Assembly: GCA_036734085.1 (NCBI GenBank)
Contig: DAIMZF010000006.1
Location: forward strand, 1 to 64,000
DNA length: 64,000 bases
Reading direction: 5' to 3'
From: J038 sp036734085
Lineage (GTDB): Bacteria; Chloroflexota; Anaerolineae; Aggregatilineales; Phototrophicaceae
Positions within the stretch are counted from its first letter, which is position 1; every line of letters starts with the position of its first letter. The notes below the pieces were generated by a model. It did not search any database and was not told the DNA's origin. It worked only from the letters and a program-made list of their open reading frames with translations. The translations under genes and the position numbers were made by a program. Positions 43,912-53,413 of this stretch are shown one piece after another.

Positions 43912-46026
43912 GTGCTCAAACGCTTGCGGTTACTTTTTCCATTGGATTTACTTTATGTTGTAGAAGCCACGTTGATAGGCTTATTCTTTGTGCAAAGCCT
44001 GAGGTATCTCATCGGCGCGATGTATGCTCGCATCGGTAGTGCGTCGTTGTACCCTACGCTAAACCCGGCGTTGATTGACCCCTCTATGCCAGGTTTAGTC
44101 ACGCCGCAGGCCATCACCAACGAGCTTATCTTCCTGGCTTATATGTTAGCATTACCGCTAGTAGCCTTTTTATTAGGCCGGTTACGGATTGTCCTGATTG
44201 TTGCGGTGATTATCACTGTTTTTGGGCGTTACCTGATGACCGCCAATGCGCATTTTGCGCCGGACATCTTCGGCGCATCGCTGACTGTGGGCGGGGGATT
44301 GCTGTATTTGCCGCTTCTGGTGCGTCACCGCGCACGGGCGTTCCCTTATGCCATGTTATTTGCCATCACCGCCGACCAACTGTATCGTGCATGGGGGGAT
44401 ACGCTCGACCCGTCATGGTTGCCTTCGTATGTTAACATTCAGCTTGTTCTCACTGTTGTTACGCTGGTGCTGGCGCTCATCACGTTCATATGGCAATCTC
44501 GGCGGGATTCCAAACTGGAGGACGGCGCATCACCGGACAGGGGTTTAATGCCGTTGTGGGGTGGGGTTGGCTTTGGCGCATTGCTTTTCCTGCAATTCTC
44601 GCTATTAGCTTTACCTAATGCGATTGCCGGGCGTTCCGGCACAAACCTGTATACATTGCTTGTGCCGCTTGTAGTCGGTGCTACCTTGCTTCCTATTGTG
44701 CCACTTGTGCGCGGCCAGGCGCGGCGCTTTATCAGCCTGTTTGATAGCAGTGTGCGCGGTTGGGTATGGATGCTGATGACGGTGCTATTTATCGTGATTG
44801 GCCTACGCTTAGGCGGGATTGTCGCGGTAGCATCGCTGGTTGTGGCGCAATTTATGGTCAGCATGATGTGGTGGTGGTTGTACCGTCCGCAGGCCAAAAA
44901 AGAGCGTAACTTTGGCGCACTGTGGACTCTACTTGGGGTCGTTATCTTCCTTTTGCTAGTGGTATTCGACATCTTCACATACGAATACGCCTATGTGCGC
45001 GACTTTGCGCCGGAACTAGACGCACTCAATCCTATTGTGCCTGCATTGTTACGTGGCTTCAGGGGCTTGGGGTTGGCGGTTATATTACTCGCTGTTTTCT
45101 TTGCGGTGATGCCGATGGTCACCATGCACAAGCGCATTGCATGGGCGATGCAATCCCGACTAGGGCTATCATTTTTATCTATCTTACTTGTAGGACTCAT
45201 CAGCGCGTTAGCTGTATATTTTGCCCGTCCGCCTGTTGTTCGTGGTGTGACTGACCCCGAACTTGTCCGTCTTGGGACGTATAACATCCACAGTGGTTTT
45301 AATGAATTCTTCCACTTTGACCTTGAGATGATAGCACGCACTATCGAGTTTAGCGGTGCTAACGTCGTGTTATTACAAGAGGTGGAAGTAGGCCGCATGA
45401 CGAGTTATGGGGTAGACCAAGTTCTTTGGTTAGCCCGACGATTAGGGATGGATGCGCGCTTCTTGCCGACGAATGAGGGTATACAAGGACTAGCGGTTAT
45501 ATCAAATATCCGCATTGTGTTTGATGATGGCGTATTGCTCCCCAGCGTAGGCACCCAAACAGGGCTTCAGCGTGTCCAGATTTTGCCGGATGCTAACGTT
45601 ATCACGCTGTACAACCTGTGGCTGGAACCTCTGCTTGATACAGGCGATGGGCAATCCATTGAAGATTTAGAGGCGGCACAATCCGCGCAATTAAATCAGG
45701 TTATCGGTACTATCGCCGGGCACTTCCCTGATGGACGACGGGGGCGTGTGATGATTGGCGGCACATTCAACAATATCCCAACTTCTGATGTTGTACGCCG
45801 GATGATTACGCTCGGCTTTGATGACCCCTTCGCCGACCAACAACCGGAACTTTCCGACACATTTCGCCGGACGGGGGTACAAGCCCGGCTTGATTATCTA
45901 TGGACAACAGTTGCGAACAACTTCCAGGTGGTCGAATCTGGCGTGATTAATGATTTCTCACGACAGATTATCCCCTATCAGCCATCTGATCATCTACTCG
46001 CGCTGATTGTAGTGCGCCTGCGATGA
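43912..46026 (+). CDS. Multi-pass membrane protein with C-terminal EEP (endonuclease/exonuclease/phosphatase-fold) domain
   Basis: 704 aa. Seen: about ten to twelve membrane helices in the first 430 residues, then an EEP domain from GTYNIHSG (nt about 45278), with LLQEVEVG, GGTFNNIP, DYLW and SDHLLALI. EEP enzymes cleave phosphoester bonds in DNA, lipids or sugars. The usual GGDFN block reads GGTFN, so a metal-binding Asp is missing here, while the Asn, Glu, and final S-D-H are kept. GTG 43912 is preferred over ATG 43906 because AGGAG (43901-43905) is 6 bases before the GTG but touches the ATG. Function not recognised. Confidence 0.72.
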   Translation: MLKRLRLLFPLDLLYVVEATLIGLFFVQSLRYLIGAMYARIGSASLYPTLNPALIDPSMPGLVTPQAITNELIFLAYMLALPLVAFLLGRLRIVLIVAVIITVFGRYLMTANAHFAPDIFGASLTVGGGLLYLPLLVRHRARAFPYAMLFAITADQLYRAWGDTLDPSWLPSYVNIQLVLTVVTLVLALITFIWQSRRDSKLEDGASPDRGLMPLWGGVGFGALLFLQFSLLALPNAIAGRSGTNLYTLLVPLVVGATLLPIVPLVRGQARRFISLFDSSVRGWVWMLMTVLFIVIGLRLGGIVAVASLVVAQFMVSMMWWWLYRPQAKKERNFGALWTLLGVVIFLLLVVFDIFTYEYAYVRDFAPELDALNPIVPALLRGFRGLGLAVILLAVFFAVMPMVTMHKRIAWAMQSRLGLSFLSILLVGLISALAVYFARPPVVRGVTDPELVRLGTYNIHSGFNEFFHFDLEMIARTIEFSGANVVLLQEVEVGRMTSYGVDQVLWLARRLGMDARFLPTNEGIQGLAVISNIRIVFDDGVLLPSVGTQTGLQRVQILPDANVITLYNLWLEPLLDTGDGQSIEDLEAAQSAQLNQVIGTIAGHFPDGRRGRVMIGGTFNNIPTSDVVRRMITLGFDDPFADQQPELSDTFRRTGVQARLDYLWTTVANNFQVVESGVINDFSRQIIPYQPSDHLLALIVVRLR

Positions 46027-46034
46027 TCAGATGG

Positions 46035-46814
46035 TTAACTAACTGTGGGTGGGCTGAAATCCAGTTCACCCTTCATCAACAGCGTTAATGCGTTAAGCGC
46101 GGCATCCTGCGCGGCGGCGCGCTTACTCCGCCCTCGTCCTTCGGCCACTTTTTGCGTATTCAGGTACGCCTCTACGATAAATTCTTTTTCATGCTCCGGC
46201 CCTACAGCATCTGCCACGCGGAATTCTGGAGTGATGTTATGTACCGCTTGCGACCATTCCTGGAATTGACTACGAGCATCTTTGTTCATAGCGTCTTCCA
46301 TCACATCGCTTTGCATCCGCGTTAAGCGTGGGATGACAAAATCTTTAACGGCCTGTAACCCTTGATCAAGATAAATCGCGCCGATGACAGCCTCAAATGC
46401 CCGACAAAGGTTAGTCTCACGCTGACGCCCGCCGCTATTGGCTTCGCCTTTGCCGATAAGCAACGCTTCCCCAACCCGGCAATCTGCCCCTAGTCGGGCT
46501 AGTGCTTCCGTGCGTACGAGTGCCGCCCGCAACCGGGTCATCTCGCCTTCATTCATCATCGGGAAGCGCCGATATAACATATCCGCCGTGATGAAGTCCA
46601 GAATCGCATCCCCTAAAAACTCGAGTCTTTCGTTATTTTCGACGTTTTGCAGAGTGCGCTCGTTCACATAGGAGCGATGTGTCAATGCGAGTTGCAGTAG
46701 CTCTGGTTGATAAAAACGCACATTTAATATCTCCTGAAATTCCACAAGGTCAATCAGAGAGTAAGTGTGTTCTTCGTTTGCTTCCGTCGGAATGATTTGT
46801 TGTTCGTCTGTCAT
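46035..46814 (-). CDS. rnc: Ribonuclease III
   Basis: 259-aa double-stranded-RNA endonuclease for rRNA and mRNA processing. Seen: the catalytic NNERLEFLGDAILDF signature, GEMTRLRAALV, and CRAFEAVIGAIYLDQG with the second metal site, followed by a double-stranded RNA-binding domain (GRGRSKRAAAQDAALNAL). N-terminal extension of about 20 acidic residues. It follows fabF after two bases, so the genes are co-transcribed. A fabF-rnc order is common in bacteria. Confidence 0.96.
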   Translation of the reverse strand: MTDEQQIIPTEANEEHTYSLIDLVEFQEILNVRFYQPELLQLALTHRSYVNERTLQNVENNERLEFLGDAILDFITADMLYRRFPMMNEGEMTRLRAALVRTEALARLGADCRVGEALLIGKGEANSGGRQRETNLCRAFEAVIGAIYLDQGLQAVKDFVIPRLTRMQSDVMEDAMNKDARSQFQEWSQAVHNITPEFRVADAVGPEHEKEFIVEAYLNTQKVAEGRGRSKRAAAQDAALNALTLLMKGELDFSPPTVS

Positions 46815-46816
46815 AC

Positions 46817-48058
46817 CTATATTTTCTTGAAAATTAATGATGAATTATGCCCTCCAAAGCCGAATGCATTATTCATCGCCACATCAATTTTAATATTGCG
46901 GGCTGTATTCGGCACGTAGTCAAGGTCGCAATCTGGGTCGGGCGTATGTAAATTGATAGTCGGCGGTGCAACCTGGTCACGGATTGCCAATACACAAAAT
47001 GCGGATTCTAACGCGGCGGTCATTCCCATGCCATGTCCCGTCATGCTCTTGGTAGAACTCATGGGGATGTTATACGCATGTTCCCCGAAGACGATTTTTA
47101 CTGCTTTTGTCTCCATCGGGTCATTTAATGCAGTCGCTGTGCCATGTGCGCTGATGTAGTTCACATCACTTGGATTTATTCTGGCATCTTTAAGCGCATA
47201 TTGGATAGCCTTACTCGCGCCGCCCCCTGTTGGCTCCGGTGCAGTCACATGAAAAGCATCTGATGTGCAACCATAGCCGATAACTTCCGCTAGGATGTTT
47301 GCCCCACGCTGGACTGCGCCCTCATACTCTTCCAGCATCAACACTGCCGCACCTTCGGAGAAAACCAGACCTTGTCGGTCTTTGTCAAAAGGCCGCATCG
47401 CGCCTTCGGGGTCGTCGTTTCGTCGGGAAGTCGCTCCCATACGGTCAAAAACCGCGATTCCAATCGCCAGGATGGGTGCTTCACCACAACCGGCCAGGGC
47501 ACGATCTACACGGCCACTCTGGATGAGATGGTATGCAAAGCCGATGCAATCTGTCCCTGTTGCACATGCTGAGGCCAAAGACTGGGTAGGGCCGTTAGCA
47601 CCAATGGCAATGCTCACCATGTTGCTTGCGCCGTTCACAACCAACATCGGGATGCCAAACGGTGATACCTTACGCAGATTTTTAGTATGCTCTACGAGCA
47701 GAACTTGCTCCTCAAAGCTCAACATCCCTCCGACAGATGAACCGATGATGACGCTGGTTCTGTCATGTTCTTCTTCTGTGGTGAGCGTTATCCCGGCTTG
47801 TTGCCAGGCTTGCATCGCCGCCGCATAGCTGAATAGCTGATAGCGGTCACGGCGGCGTAGTTCTTTTGCCTCAACGTACTGTGTCGCGTCCCAGTCCTTC
47901 ACTTCAGCCGCAATCTGGACAAGGTGTTCGCTGGGATCATAATGCGTTATCCGGCTAATCCCGGATTGCCCATTTTTGATTGCCTCCCACGTTGTTTCTA
48001 CATCGTGCCCCAGTGGGGTGACCATCCCTAAGCCCGTCACAACGATTCGCCTTGTCAT
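46817..48058 (-). CDS. fabF: 3-oxoacyl-[acyl-carrier-protein] synthase II
   Basis: 413-aa condensing enzyme elongating fatty acids on acyl carrier protein. Seen: catalytic Cys165 in SACATGTDCIG, His305 in SAHGTAT, His342 in TGHGMG, and RIVVTGLGMVTPLG at the front. ATG 48058 is chosen; a start 18 bases upstream would place the AAGGAGA ribosome site (48073-48067) inside the coding region. No acpP gene is next to it in this window. Followed by rnc two bases later. Confidence 0.95.
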   Translation of the reverse strand: MTRRIVVTGLGMVTPLGHDVETTWEAIKNGQSGISRITHYDPSEHLVQIAAEVKDWDATQYVEAKELRRRDRYQLFSYAAAMQAWQQAGITLTTEEEHDRTSVIIGSSVGGMLSFEEQVLLVEHTKNLRKVSPFGIPMLVVNGASNMVSIAIGANGPTQSLASACATGTDCIGFAYHLIQSGRVDRALAGCGEAPILAIGIAVFDRMGATSRRNDDPEGAMRPFDKDRQGLVFSEGAAVLMLEEYEGAVQRGANILAEVIGYGCTSDAFHVTAPEPTGGGASKAIQYALKDARINPSDVNYISAHGTATALNDPMETKAVKIVFGEHAYNIPMSSTKSMTGHGMGMTAALESAFCVLAIRDQVAPPTINLHTPDPDCDLDYVPNTARNIKIDVAMNNAFGFGGHNSSLIFKKI

Positions 48059-48145
48059 GCGCTTAGTCTCCTTCATTCGTTAATTTTTATACTCAAAAGC
48101 CTAAATTAAAGTGCGTCCGGTTGTACCACAGTCTGAACCAATGTG

Positions 48146-48865
48146 CTAGGCGGGGTCTTTCTTGTCGGCTTGAGTGGGCTTATATTCTCCTTCAATCCAG
48201 ACTGCGCCTCGCGGATTAACCTCTCGCTTCCAGACAGGGACAATTTCCTTAAGTCGATCTATGCCATAGCGTGCCGCTTCAAAACATCCGTCGTCACGGT
48301 GGGCGGCAGAACACGCAATCAAGACTGTGTTTTGCCCAACTTCCAACTTGCCTAGACGTTGCAAGATGGCGATCCCCTGTACTTTAGGCCACTGTAAACG
48401 GATTTCCCCCGCAACCTGGCGGATTTTATCCAGCGCCATTGGTTCGTAGGCTTCGTACTCCAAAAAATCCGTCTGTGGCAAGTGGCCGTCTTTGTGTGTT
48501 TCTCCGCGTACAATACCACTAAATAATGCGACTGCGCCGGTCGCTGATGTTGTGATTGCGTTGATAATTTCATCATGATTAATTGCTTCCGTAGACAACT
48601 GGAACAACTCCGGCCATGCTTCCCCACCACTTACCGGCGGGAAAAATGCGACGACATCTCCATCCTGCACAATGTCGCTATCCGTTGCAAAATCTTGATT
48701 GACTGATGCGATAGCGTGTTCCACGTTGACATCCATTTCCGGGTAGAGCTTGACCAATGCGCGGCGAACATCATCAACATTTGCGCCATCAGGCAAAGTT
48801 AAAGTCAACCGAGATTGTCCGGCACGTTCTTTGAGTGTTGCAAACAGTAAAATGTTGATGTCCAT
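48146..48865 (-). CDS. MoaD-MoaE fusion (molybdopterin synthase)
   Basis: 239 aa, both subunits of molybdopterin synthase in one chain. Seen: MoaD (1-81) ending in PPVSGG with the diglycine at 80-81, then MoaE (about 82-239) with VALFSGIVRGETH, EYEAYEPMA, AHRDDGCFEAARYGID and VPVWKREV. In separate MoaD the diglycine C-terminus is thiocarboxylated; here it is internal, so the chain must be cut after Gly81 or work differently. Fusions of this kind (MoaX in mycobacteria) are known and are reported to be cleaved. Second gene of a moaC-moaDE pair, 6 bases after moaC. Confidence 0.92.
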   Translation of the reverse strand: MDINILLFATLKERAGQSRLTLTLPDGANVDDVRRALVKLYPEMDVNVEHAIASVNQDFATDSDIVQDGDVVAFFPPVSGGEAWPELFQLSTEAINHDEIINAITTSATGAVALFSGIVRGETHKDGHLPQTDFLEYEAYEPMALDKIRQVAGEIRLQWPKVQGIAILQRLGKLEVGQNTVLIACSAAHRDDGCFEAARYGIDRLKEIVPVWKREVNPRGAVWIEGEYKPTQADKKDPA

Positions 48866-48871
48866 GTAGGT

Positions 48872-49354
48872 TTATTCCCCTGCTAGGTAATCGCCGTGTA
48901 TGCCGCCGCGCTTCTCCAAAAGGCGAACACCCTCAATCACCATTTGGCGGTCAACGGCTTTTGCCATGTCATAGATTGTCAGTGCGGCGATGTTCACCGC
49001 CGTTAATGCTTCCATCTCAACACCCGTTTTACCCGTCGTCCGCGCTGTTGCGGTGATGCGAACCCGATGATTAGCCTTATCAACTTCTAAATCCACACTG
49101 ATTTTACTTAGTGGGATAAGGTGGCATAGCGGTATAAGCTCTGAAGTACGTTTCGCCGCCATAATCCCAGCAATCCGCGCCACACTAAAGACATCCCCTT
49201 TTTTAATGTTTCCAGCCTGGATCAGGTCTAAAGTCTCCGCCCTCATGCGGATGTATCCTTCTGCTACAGCAAGGCGGTCACTAGCTGGTTTATCTGCTAT
49301 GTCAACCATGTCTGCGCGACCTGTATGGTCTAAATGCGTTAATTTGTTGTCCAT
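48872..49354 (-). CDS. moaC: Cyclic pyranopterin monophosphate synthase
   Basis: 160-aa enzyme of molybdenum-cofactor synthesis that forms cyclic pyranopterin from the MoaA product. Seen: LTHLDHTGRADMVDI, KGDVFSVARIAGIMAAKRTSELIPLCHLIPL, and GVEMEALTAVNIAALTIYDM, all conserved MoaC blocks. Length is normal. It is co-transcribed with the MoaD-MoaE fusion; moaA is not seen in the window. Confidence 0.96.
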   Translation of the reverse strand: MDNKLTHLDHTGRADMVDIADKPASDRLAVAEGYIRMRAETLDLIQAGNIKKGDVFSVARIAGIMAAKRTSELIPLCHLIPLSKISVDLEVDKANHRVRITATARTTGKTGVEMEALTAVNIAALTIYDMAKAVDRQMVIEGVRLLEKRGGIHGDYLAGE

Positions 49355-49485
49355 CTATATTTCTCTTACGCCTATTGGTGTACCATTCATTATAGCCTAT
49401 CCGGTGTCTTGTTTTGCGACTGGGCTATGTGTACAATCAATTTTACCGTTGCCACTTCAACCTTCTAAAAGGGAGTAAACCGCCT

Positions 49486-50376
49486 GTGAGTATCTTCAAT
49501 CGTGGGCTTGCGAAAACCCGCAAATCATTCTTTGGCAGAATCGCAAATATGCTCGGTAATACTGAAATTACCGATGACACATGGGACGACATTGAAGCGA
49601 TTCTGATTCAAGCGGATTTAGGCGTGAATACGACCACCAAGCTATTAGATGACTTGCGGTTGCGTGGCCTTACCAAACACGAAGAAGTTCAGCAGGCACT
49701 TCGGCAATCACTACAGGACATGCTTCGTTTTCCGCCACCGATGAACATTAGCGGGCGTGAACTTTCCATTGTATTGGTGGTCGGTGTTAATGGCAGTGGT
49801 AAAACAACCTCTATCGGCAAATTAGCGCATCGTATGATGTTGGGTGGGCGTAAGGTAATGTTGGCCGCAGGTGATACCTTCCGTGCGGCGGCGATTGACC
49901 AATTAAAAATGTGGGGGGATCGCGTCGGTGCGCCAGTCGTGGCTAATAAGCCTGGTAGCGACCCTGCCGCTGTTGTATATGATGCGGCGGCGGCGGCGAA
50001 GGCGCGTGGCTATGAAGTGCTTATTGTGGATACCGCCGGGCGTTTACACACCAATTATAATCTGATGGAAGAACTGGCTAAAATCCGCCAGGTATCCAGC
50101 CGTATTATCCCGGATGCCCCGCACGAAGTTCTGCTTGTATTGGACGGCACAACGGGACAAAACGCCATGCAACAGGCGCAAAAATTTAAAGAGATGATTG
50201 ATGTGACCGGGGTCATCGTCACTAAGCTGGATGGTACTCCAAAAGGTGGCATGGTTTTTTCTGTGTTTAATGATTTACAGCTTCCCGTTCATTATGTGGG
50301 ATTAGGCGAAGCAATGGATGATATGGTGTTGTTTAACCCGGAAATCTTCGTCAAAAGCCTATTCGACGAAAACTAA
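49486..50376 (+). CDS. ftsY: Signal recognition particle receptor FtsY
   Basis: 296-aa GTPase that docks ribosome-SRP complexes at the membrane. Seen: P-loop GVNGSGKTT at about 102-110, AAGDTFRAAAIDQL, VDTAGRLHTNYNLM, TKLDGTPKGG and the C-terminal GLGEAMDDM. GTG 49486 is preferred: GGGAG sits about ten bases before it and the N domain (FFGRIANML) follows; an ATG 72 bases upstream lacks a ribosome site. No long acidic A domain is present, as in many Gram-positive-type FtsY proteins. The SpoU-type methyltransferase starts 3 bases after its stop. Confidence 0.95.
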   Translation: MSIFNRGLAKTRKSFFGRIANMLGNTEITDDTWDDIEAILIQADLGVNTTTKLLDDLRLRGLTKHEEVQQALRQSLQDMLRFPPPMNISGRELSIVLVVGVNGSGKTTSIGKLAHRMMLGGRKVMLAAGDTFRAAAIDQLKMWGDRVGAPVVANKPGSDPAAVVYDAAAAAKARGYEVLIVDTAGRLHTNYNLMEELAKIRQVSSRIIPDAPHEVLLVLDGTTGQNAMQQAQKFKEMIDVTGVIVTKLDGTPKGGMVFSVFNDLQLPVHYVGLGEAMDDMVLFNPEIFVKSLFDEN

Positions 50377-50379
50377 GCT

Positions 50380-51177
50380 ATGGTACCTGAGTCGCAACGG
50401 ATTACGAGCTTTCAAAACCCAAAGATTAAGCTGATTAAAAAACTCCGTGATAAACGCCATCGGGAGCGTGAAAATCGTTTTGTCGTTGACAGTGAGCGCG
50501 ATTTAGCACGGGCGCTGGACTGCGGTTATCAAGTTGATTATGTGTTGCATGTTCCCGGCAAAGCCACATGGCCTTTTGCTTTGTCCCCACAAGTGCTATA
50601 TGAAGTTACGCCTGATATTTTGGAAAAAGCCGCCTACAGGGAAAACCCCTCCACGCTGGTTGCTGTGATGGTGAGCAAACCCGCGTTGGTATTAAACCAA
50701 CTCCAATCTGCACAAAACGCGCTTATTTTGGTGCTGGTCGGCTTACAGAAGCCGGGCAACATCGGCGCATTATTACGCACGGCGGATGCTGTCGGCGTTG
50801 GTGCTGTCATTTTAGCGGATTCCACGCTTGACCTTTATAATCCTAATATTATTCGCGCCAGTACAGGTGCTTGCTTTGTAGATAACGTGTACGCTTCGGA
50901 CAGTCTAACCGCTATCACTTTCCTGCAAGCGAACGGCTACCGTATTACAGCAACGCTGGTTGACGGTGACACAGACTTATTTAAGGCTGATTTTACGGGA
51001 CGTGTGGCACTTGTGATGGGTACGGAAGATGTGGGCTTAGACGCGAAGTGGTCATCAGTCGCAGACATGCGCCTCACAATCCCGATGATTGGTCAGATGA
51101 CGGACTCGCTTAATGTGTCGGTCAGTGGGGCGGTTTGCTTGTACGAAGCCTTACGCCAGAGGCGTGACAAATTGTGA
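50380..51177 (+). CDS. TrmH/SpoU-family RNA methyltransferase
   Basis: 265-aa SPOUT methyltransferase acting on rRNA or tRNA ribose. Seen: an N-terminal substrate-binding domain (KIKLIKKLRDKRHR, FVVDSERDLARALD), then GNIGALLRTADAVGV, VMGTEDVGL and IPMIGQMTDSLNVSVS, the three motifs of the SpoU fold including the deep trefoil knot. Target position is not given by sequence. It starts 3 bases after the ftsY stop, so both are probably one transcript. Confidence 0.9.
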   Translation: MVPESQRITSFQNPKIKLIKKLRDKRHRERENRFVVDSERDLARALDCGYQVDYVLHVPGKATWPFALSPQVLYEVTPDILEKAAYRENPSTLVAVMVSKPALVLNQLQSAQNALILVLVGLQKPGNIGALLRTADAVGVGAVILADSTLDLYNPNIIRASTGACFVDNVYASDSLTAITFLQANGYRITATLVDGDTDLFKADFTGRVALVMGTEDVGLDAKWSSVADMRLTIPMIGQMTDSLNVSVSGAVCLYEALRQRRDKL

Positions 51178-51249
51178 CTTTTTAAAATCCTGAGATGATT
51201 TTGGAACGATTTTGGAACGCTAACTTGATAGATTCAGGATATAAACAAC

Positions 51250-52341
51250 ATGAGCAGTCACGTTAATAAGTTAAAACAACTCAAAACTCAGGTCGATGGT
51301 CTGATGCAACAGTTGGATATTGAGTCTCAAATGGCGGAAATACGCTTGTTGGAAGCAGAATCAACAGAAACAACTTTCTGGGATAACCCGGATAGCGCAC
51401 AGAAAACCATGCAACGGCTATCAAAAACACGCGATAACGTCCTGCCCTGGCAAGCCTTGCAAGTACGCATATACGACGCCCTGGAATTAGCAGAGTTAGG
51501 TGATAATAGCCTGGATGATGAGCTAGAACAAGAAGTCAACGGGATTGTCACAGAAATTGATCGGATGTCTTTTCGGGCGATGTTTTCCGGCCAATATGAT
51601 AATGAGGATGCGATTCTGGCTATTCACGCCGGCGCAGGTGGCACGGACTCTCAGGATTGGGGAGAAATGCTGGAGCGCATGTACATCCGGTGGGCTGAGC
51701 AAAACGGCTACAAGGTGGAAGTCATCGAACGTAGCGAAGGTGATGAGGCTGGCATCAAAAGTGTGATGATGAGCATTAAAGGAAATTATGCCTATGGCTA
51801 CCTGCGGAGTGAGCAAGGGGTTCATCGTCTGGTGCGCTTAAGCCCATTCGACTCCGCGAGCAGACGGCATACATCGTTCACTAAAATTGAGCTATGGCCG
51901 GATATTCAGGGTGACATTGACATCGAGATTAACGATAAAGATTTGCGTATAGACACCTATCGGGCGAGTGGGGCGGGGGGGCAACACGTCCAGAAGAACG
52001 ATACCGCCGTCCGCATTACACACATGCCGACCGGAATTGTGGTACAGTGTCAAAATCAGCGTAGTCAGGGACAAAACCGTGAACGCGCCCTGCAAATCCT
52101 TAAAGCACGTCTATTGGAGATGGAGCGCCAAAAACAAGAGGCGCACTTAGCCGTACTAAAGGGTGAAAATGTTGATGCCGGGTGGGGGAATCAAATACGT
52201 TCTTATGTGATGCACCCTTACCAGATGGTCAAAGACCATCGCACAAACTTTGAAGTTGGAAATGTGAACGCAGTGCTTGATGGTCGCCTACATGAATTTA
52301 TGGAGTCCTATCTGCGGGCACAGGTCAAGACAACTGAATAG
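51250..52341 (+). CDS. prfB: Peptide chain release factor 2
   Basis: 363-aa translation termination factor for UGA and UAA. Seen: the recognition tripeptide SPF at 198-200 (LSPFDSASRRHTSF) that marks RF2, and GGQ at about 244-246 (SGAGGQHVQKNDTAVRITH), the catalytic motif. The sequence reads through in one frame from ATG 51250, so the programmed frameshift found near the start of many prfB genes is absent here. A tandem repeat GATTTTGGAAC x2 lies upstream (about 51197-51219) with no clear role. Confidence 0.95.
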   Translation: MSSHVNKLKQLKTQVDGLMQQLDIESQMAEIRLLEAESTETTFWDNPDSAQKTMQRLSKTRDNVLPWQALQVRIYDALELAELGDNSLDDELEQEVNGIVTEIDRMSFRAMFSGQYDNEDAILAIHAGAGGTDSQDWGEMLERMYIRWAEQNGYKVEVIERSEGDEAGIKSVMMSIKGNYAYGYLRSEQGVHRLVRLSPFDSASRRHTSFTKIELWPDIQGDIDIEINDKDLRIDTYRASGAGGQHVQKNDTAVRITHMPTGIVVQCQNQRSQGQNRERALQILKARLLEMERQKQEAHLAVLKGENVDAGWGNQIRSYVMHPYQMVKDHRTNFEVGNVNAVLDGRLHEFMESYLRAQVKTTE

Positions 52342-52375
52342 CGACACAGACAAACACAAACAAAGGGGTTAAATC

Positions 52376-53413
52376 ATGAGTGAAGACATTGCCAAAAGCC
52401 TAGAGTCCCTGCGTGAACGCTACGGCAAATTTGAGGACGAGATACGCCTGAATGATGTCAATAAAGAAGTCAGTGACCTTGTTGGGGCGATTCGTGGCTA
52501 CCCCGCAAAAATTGCAGATATTCGCTCACGCGGATATGCCTTCCGTAAATTTTTAGAACACATGGCGGAAGTTCTACAACAACACTGGGTTGAAGCAAAA
52601 ACACAGGTTGATAGCGTCATCCAGGATGAGCAATCCCAACTCCGTGCGGAAACAGGGCACATCCAGGAAAGTATGGGTAAAGCTATGCGTCTGGTCGGTG
52701 CGCCGGAAAAACTGACCGTTGCCATCCAACCCATTGAACACAAAATCAGCGAATTTGAAAACAAAGTAACTGCCGCTAAGCGCCGCATTCGCACTCTATT
52801 TGAGACAGTGAAAAAAGACTCTGACGCGCTTAATCGGCAGATTACAGAGATTAATGGATTTTTAGATATTCGTGATGGTGCGAGCTTCAAATTCCTGATG
52901 GGTGAATCACTATACATGGTTTCTCGTGCGGAATGGGTTGCTGGCAATAAGGACACCCCTAATGGACATCTTTACCTGACCGACCATCGCCTTATCTTCG
53001 AGCAGAACGAAAAAGTCGGCAAGACATTAGGCATGTTTGGCGGCAAGCAAATCCATGAAATGCGCTGGGAAGTCTCGCTTAATCTGGTTGAGGGACTAAA
53101 TTTCGAGAACAAGGGCTTGTTCGGCGGCAAAGATATGGTGCATCTTACATTAAAGAGTGGCGCACCCTATCCTAAAATCACCGTCGAAGTTAAAGGCGGC
53201 ACGAACAACAAGTTTTGGATTAAGCAAATTGAACGCATGATTGCCGGAGAAACTGACGACGAACGCGCCATCCAACCCGACCCGGAAATGTTGGAAGCCC
53301 TCAAAAATGCGCCCACAGCCTGCCACGTCTGCGGGGCGACGTTGCCCATGCTCGTGGGAGGGCAACGTCAGATTGAGTGCGAATACTGCGGCTCAGTTAT
53401 TCGCATTGGCTAG
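52376..53413 (+). CDS. Coiled-coil, GRAM/PH-like and zinc-ribbon protein, function unknown
   Basis: 345 aa. Seen: a helical, coiled-coil-like front (about 1-160, with heptad-like LEHMAEVLQQHWVEA and EFENKVTAAKRRIRTLFE); a central beta-rich segment (about 175-300; SLYMVSRAEWVAG, HLYLTDHRLIFEQNE) with the strand pattern of GRAM or bacterial PH-like domains; and a C-terminal zinc ribbon CHVCG...CEYCG. It follows prfB after 34 bases with a GGGG ribosome site upstream. No signal peptide or membrane helix. I do not recognise the family. Confidence 0.65.
   Translation: MSEDIAKSLESLRERYGKFEDEIRLNDVNKEVSDLVGAIRGYPAKIADIRSRGYAFRKFLEHMAEVLQQHWVEAKTQVDSVIQDEQSQLRAETGHIQESMGKAMRLVGAPEKLTVAIQPIEHKISEFENKVTAAKRRIRTLFETVKKDSDALNRQITEINGFLDIRDGASFKFLMGESLYMVSRAEWVAGNKDTPNGHLYLTDHRLIFEQNEKVGKTLGMFGGKQIHEMRWEVSLNLVEGLNFENKGLFGGKDMVHLTLKSGAPYPKITVEVKGGTNNKFWIKQIERMIAGETDDERAIQPDPEMLEALKNAPTACHVCGATLPMLVGGQRQIECEYCGSVIRIG

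Noticed and set aside
51190..51225. Tandem GATTTTGGAAC repeat before prfB
   Set aside because: Two short copies only; no pairing or regulator motif that would support a function.
51250..51330. Programmed frameshift in prfB
   Set aside because: The coding region is open in one frame and no CTT-TGA-type slip site is present near the start.
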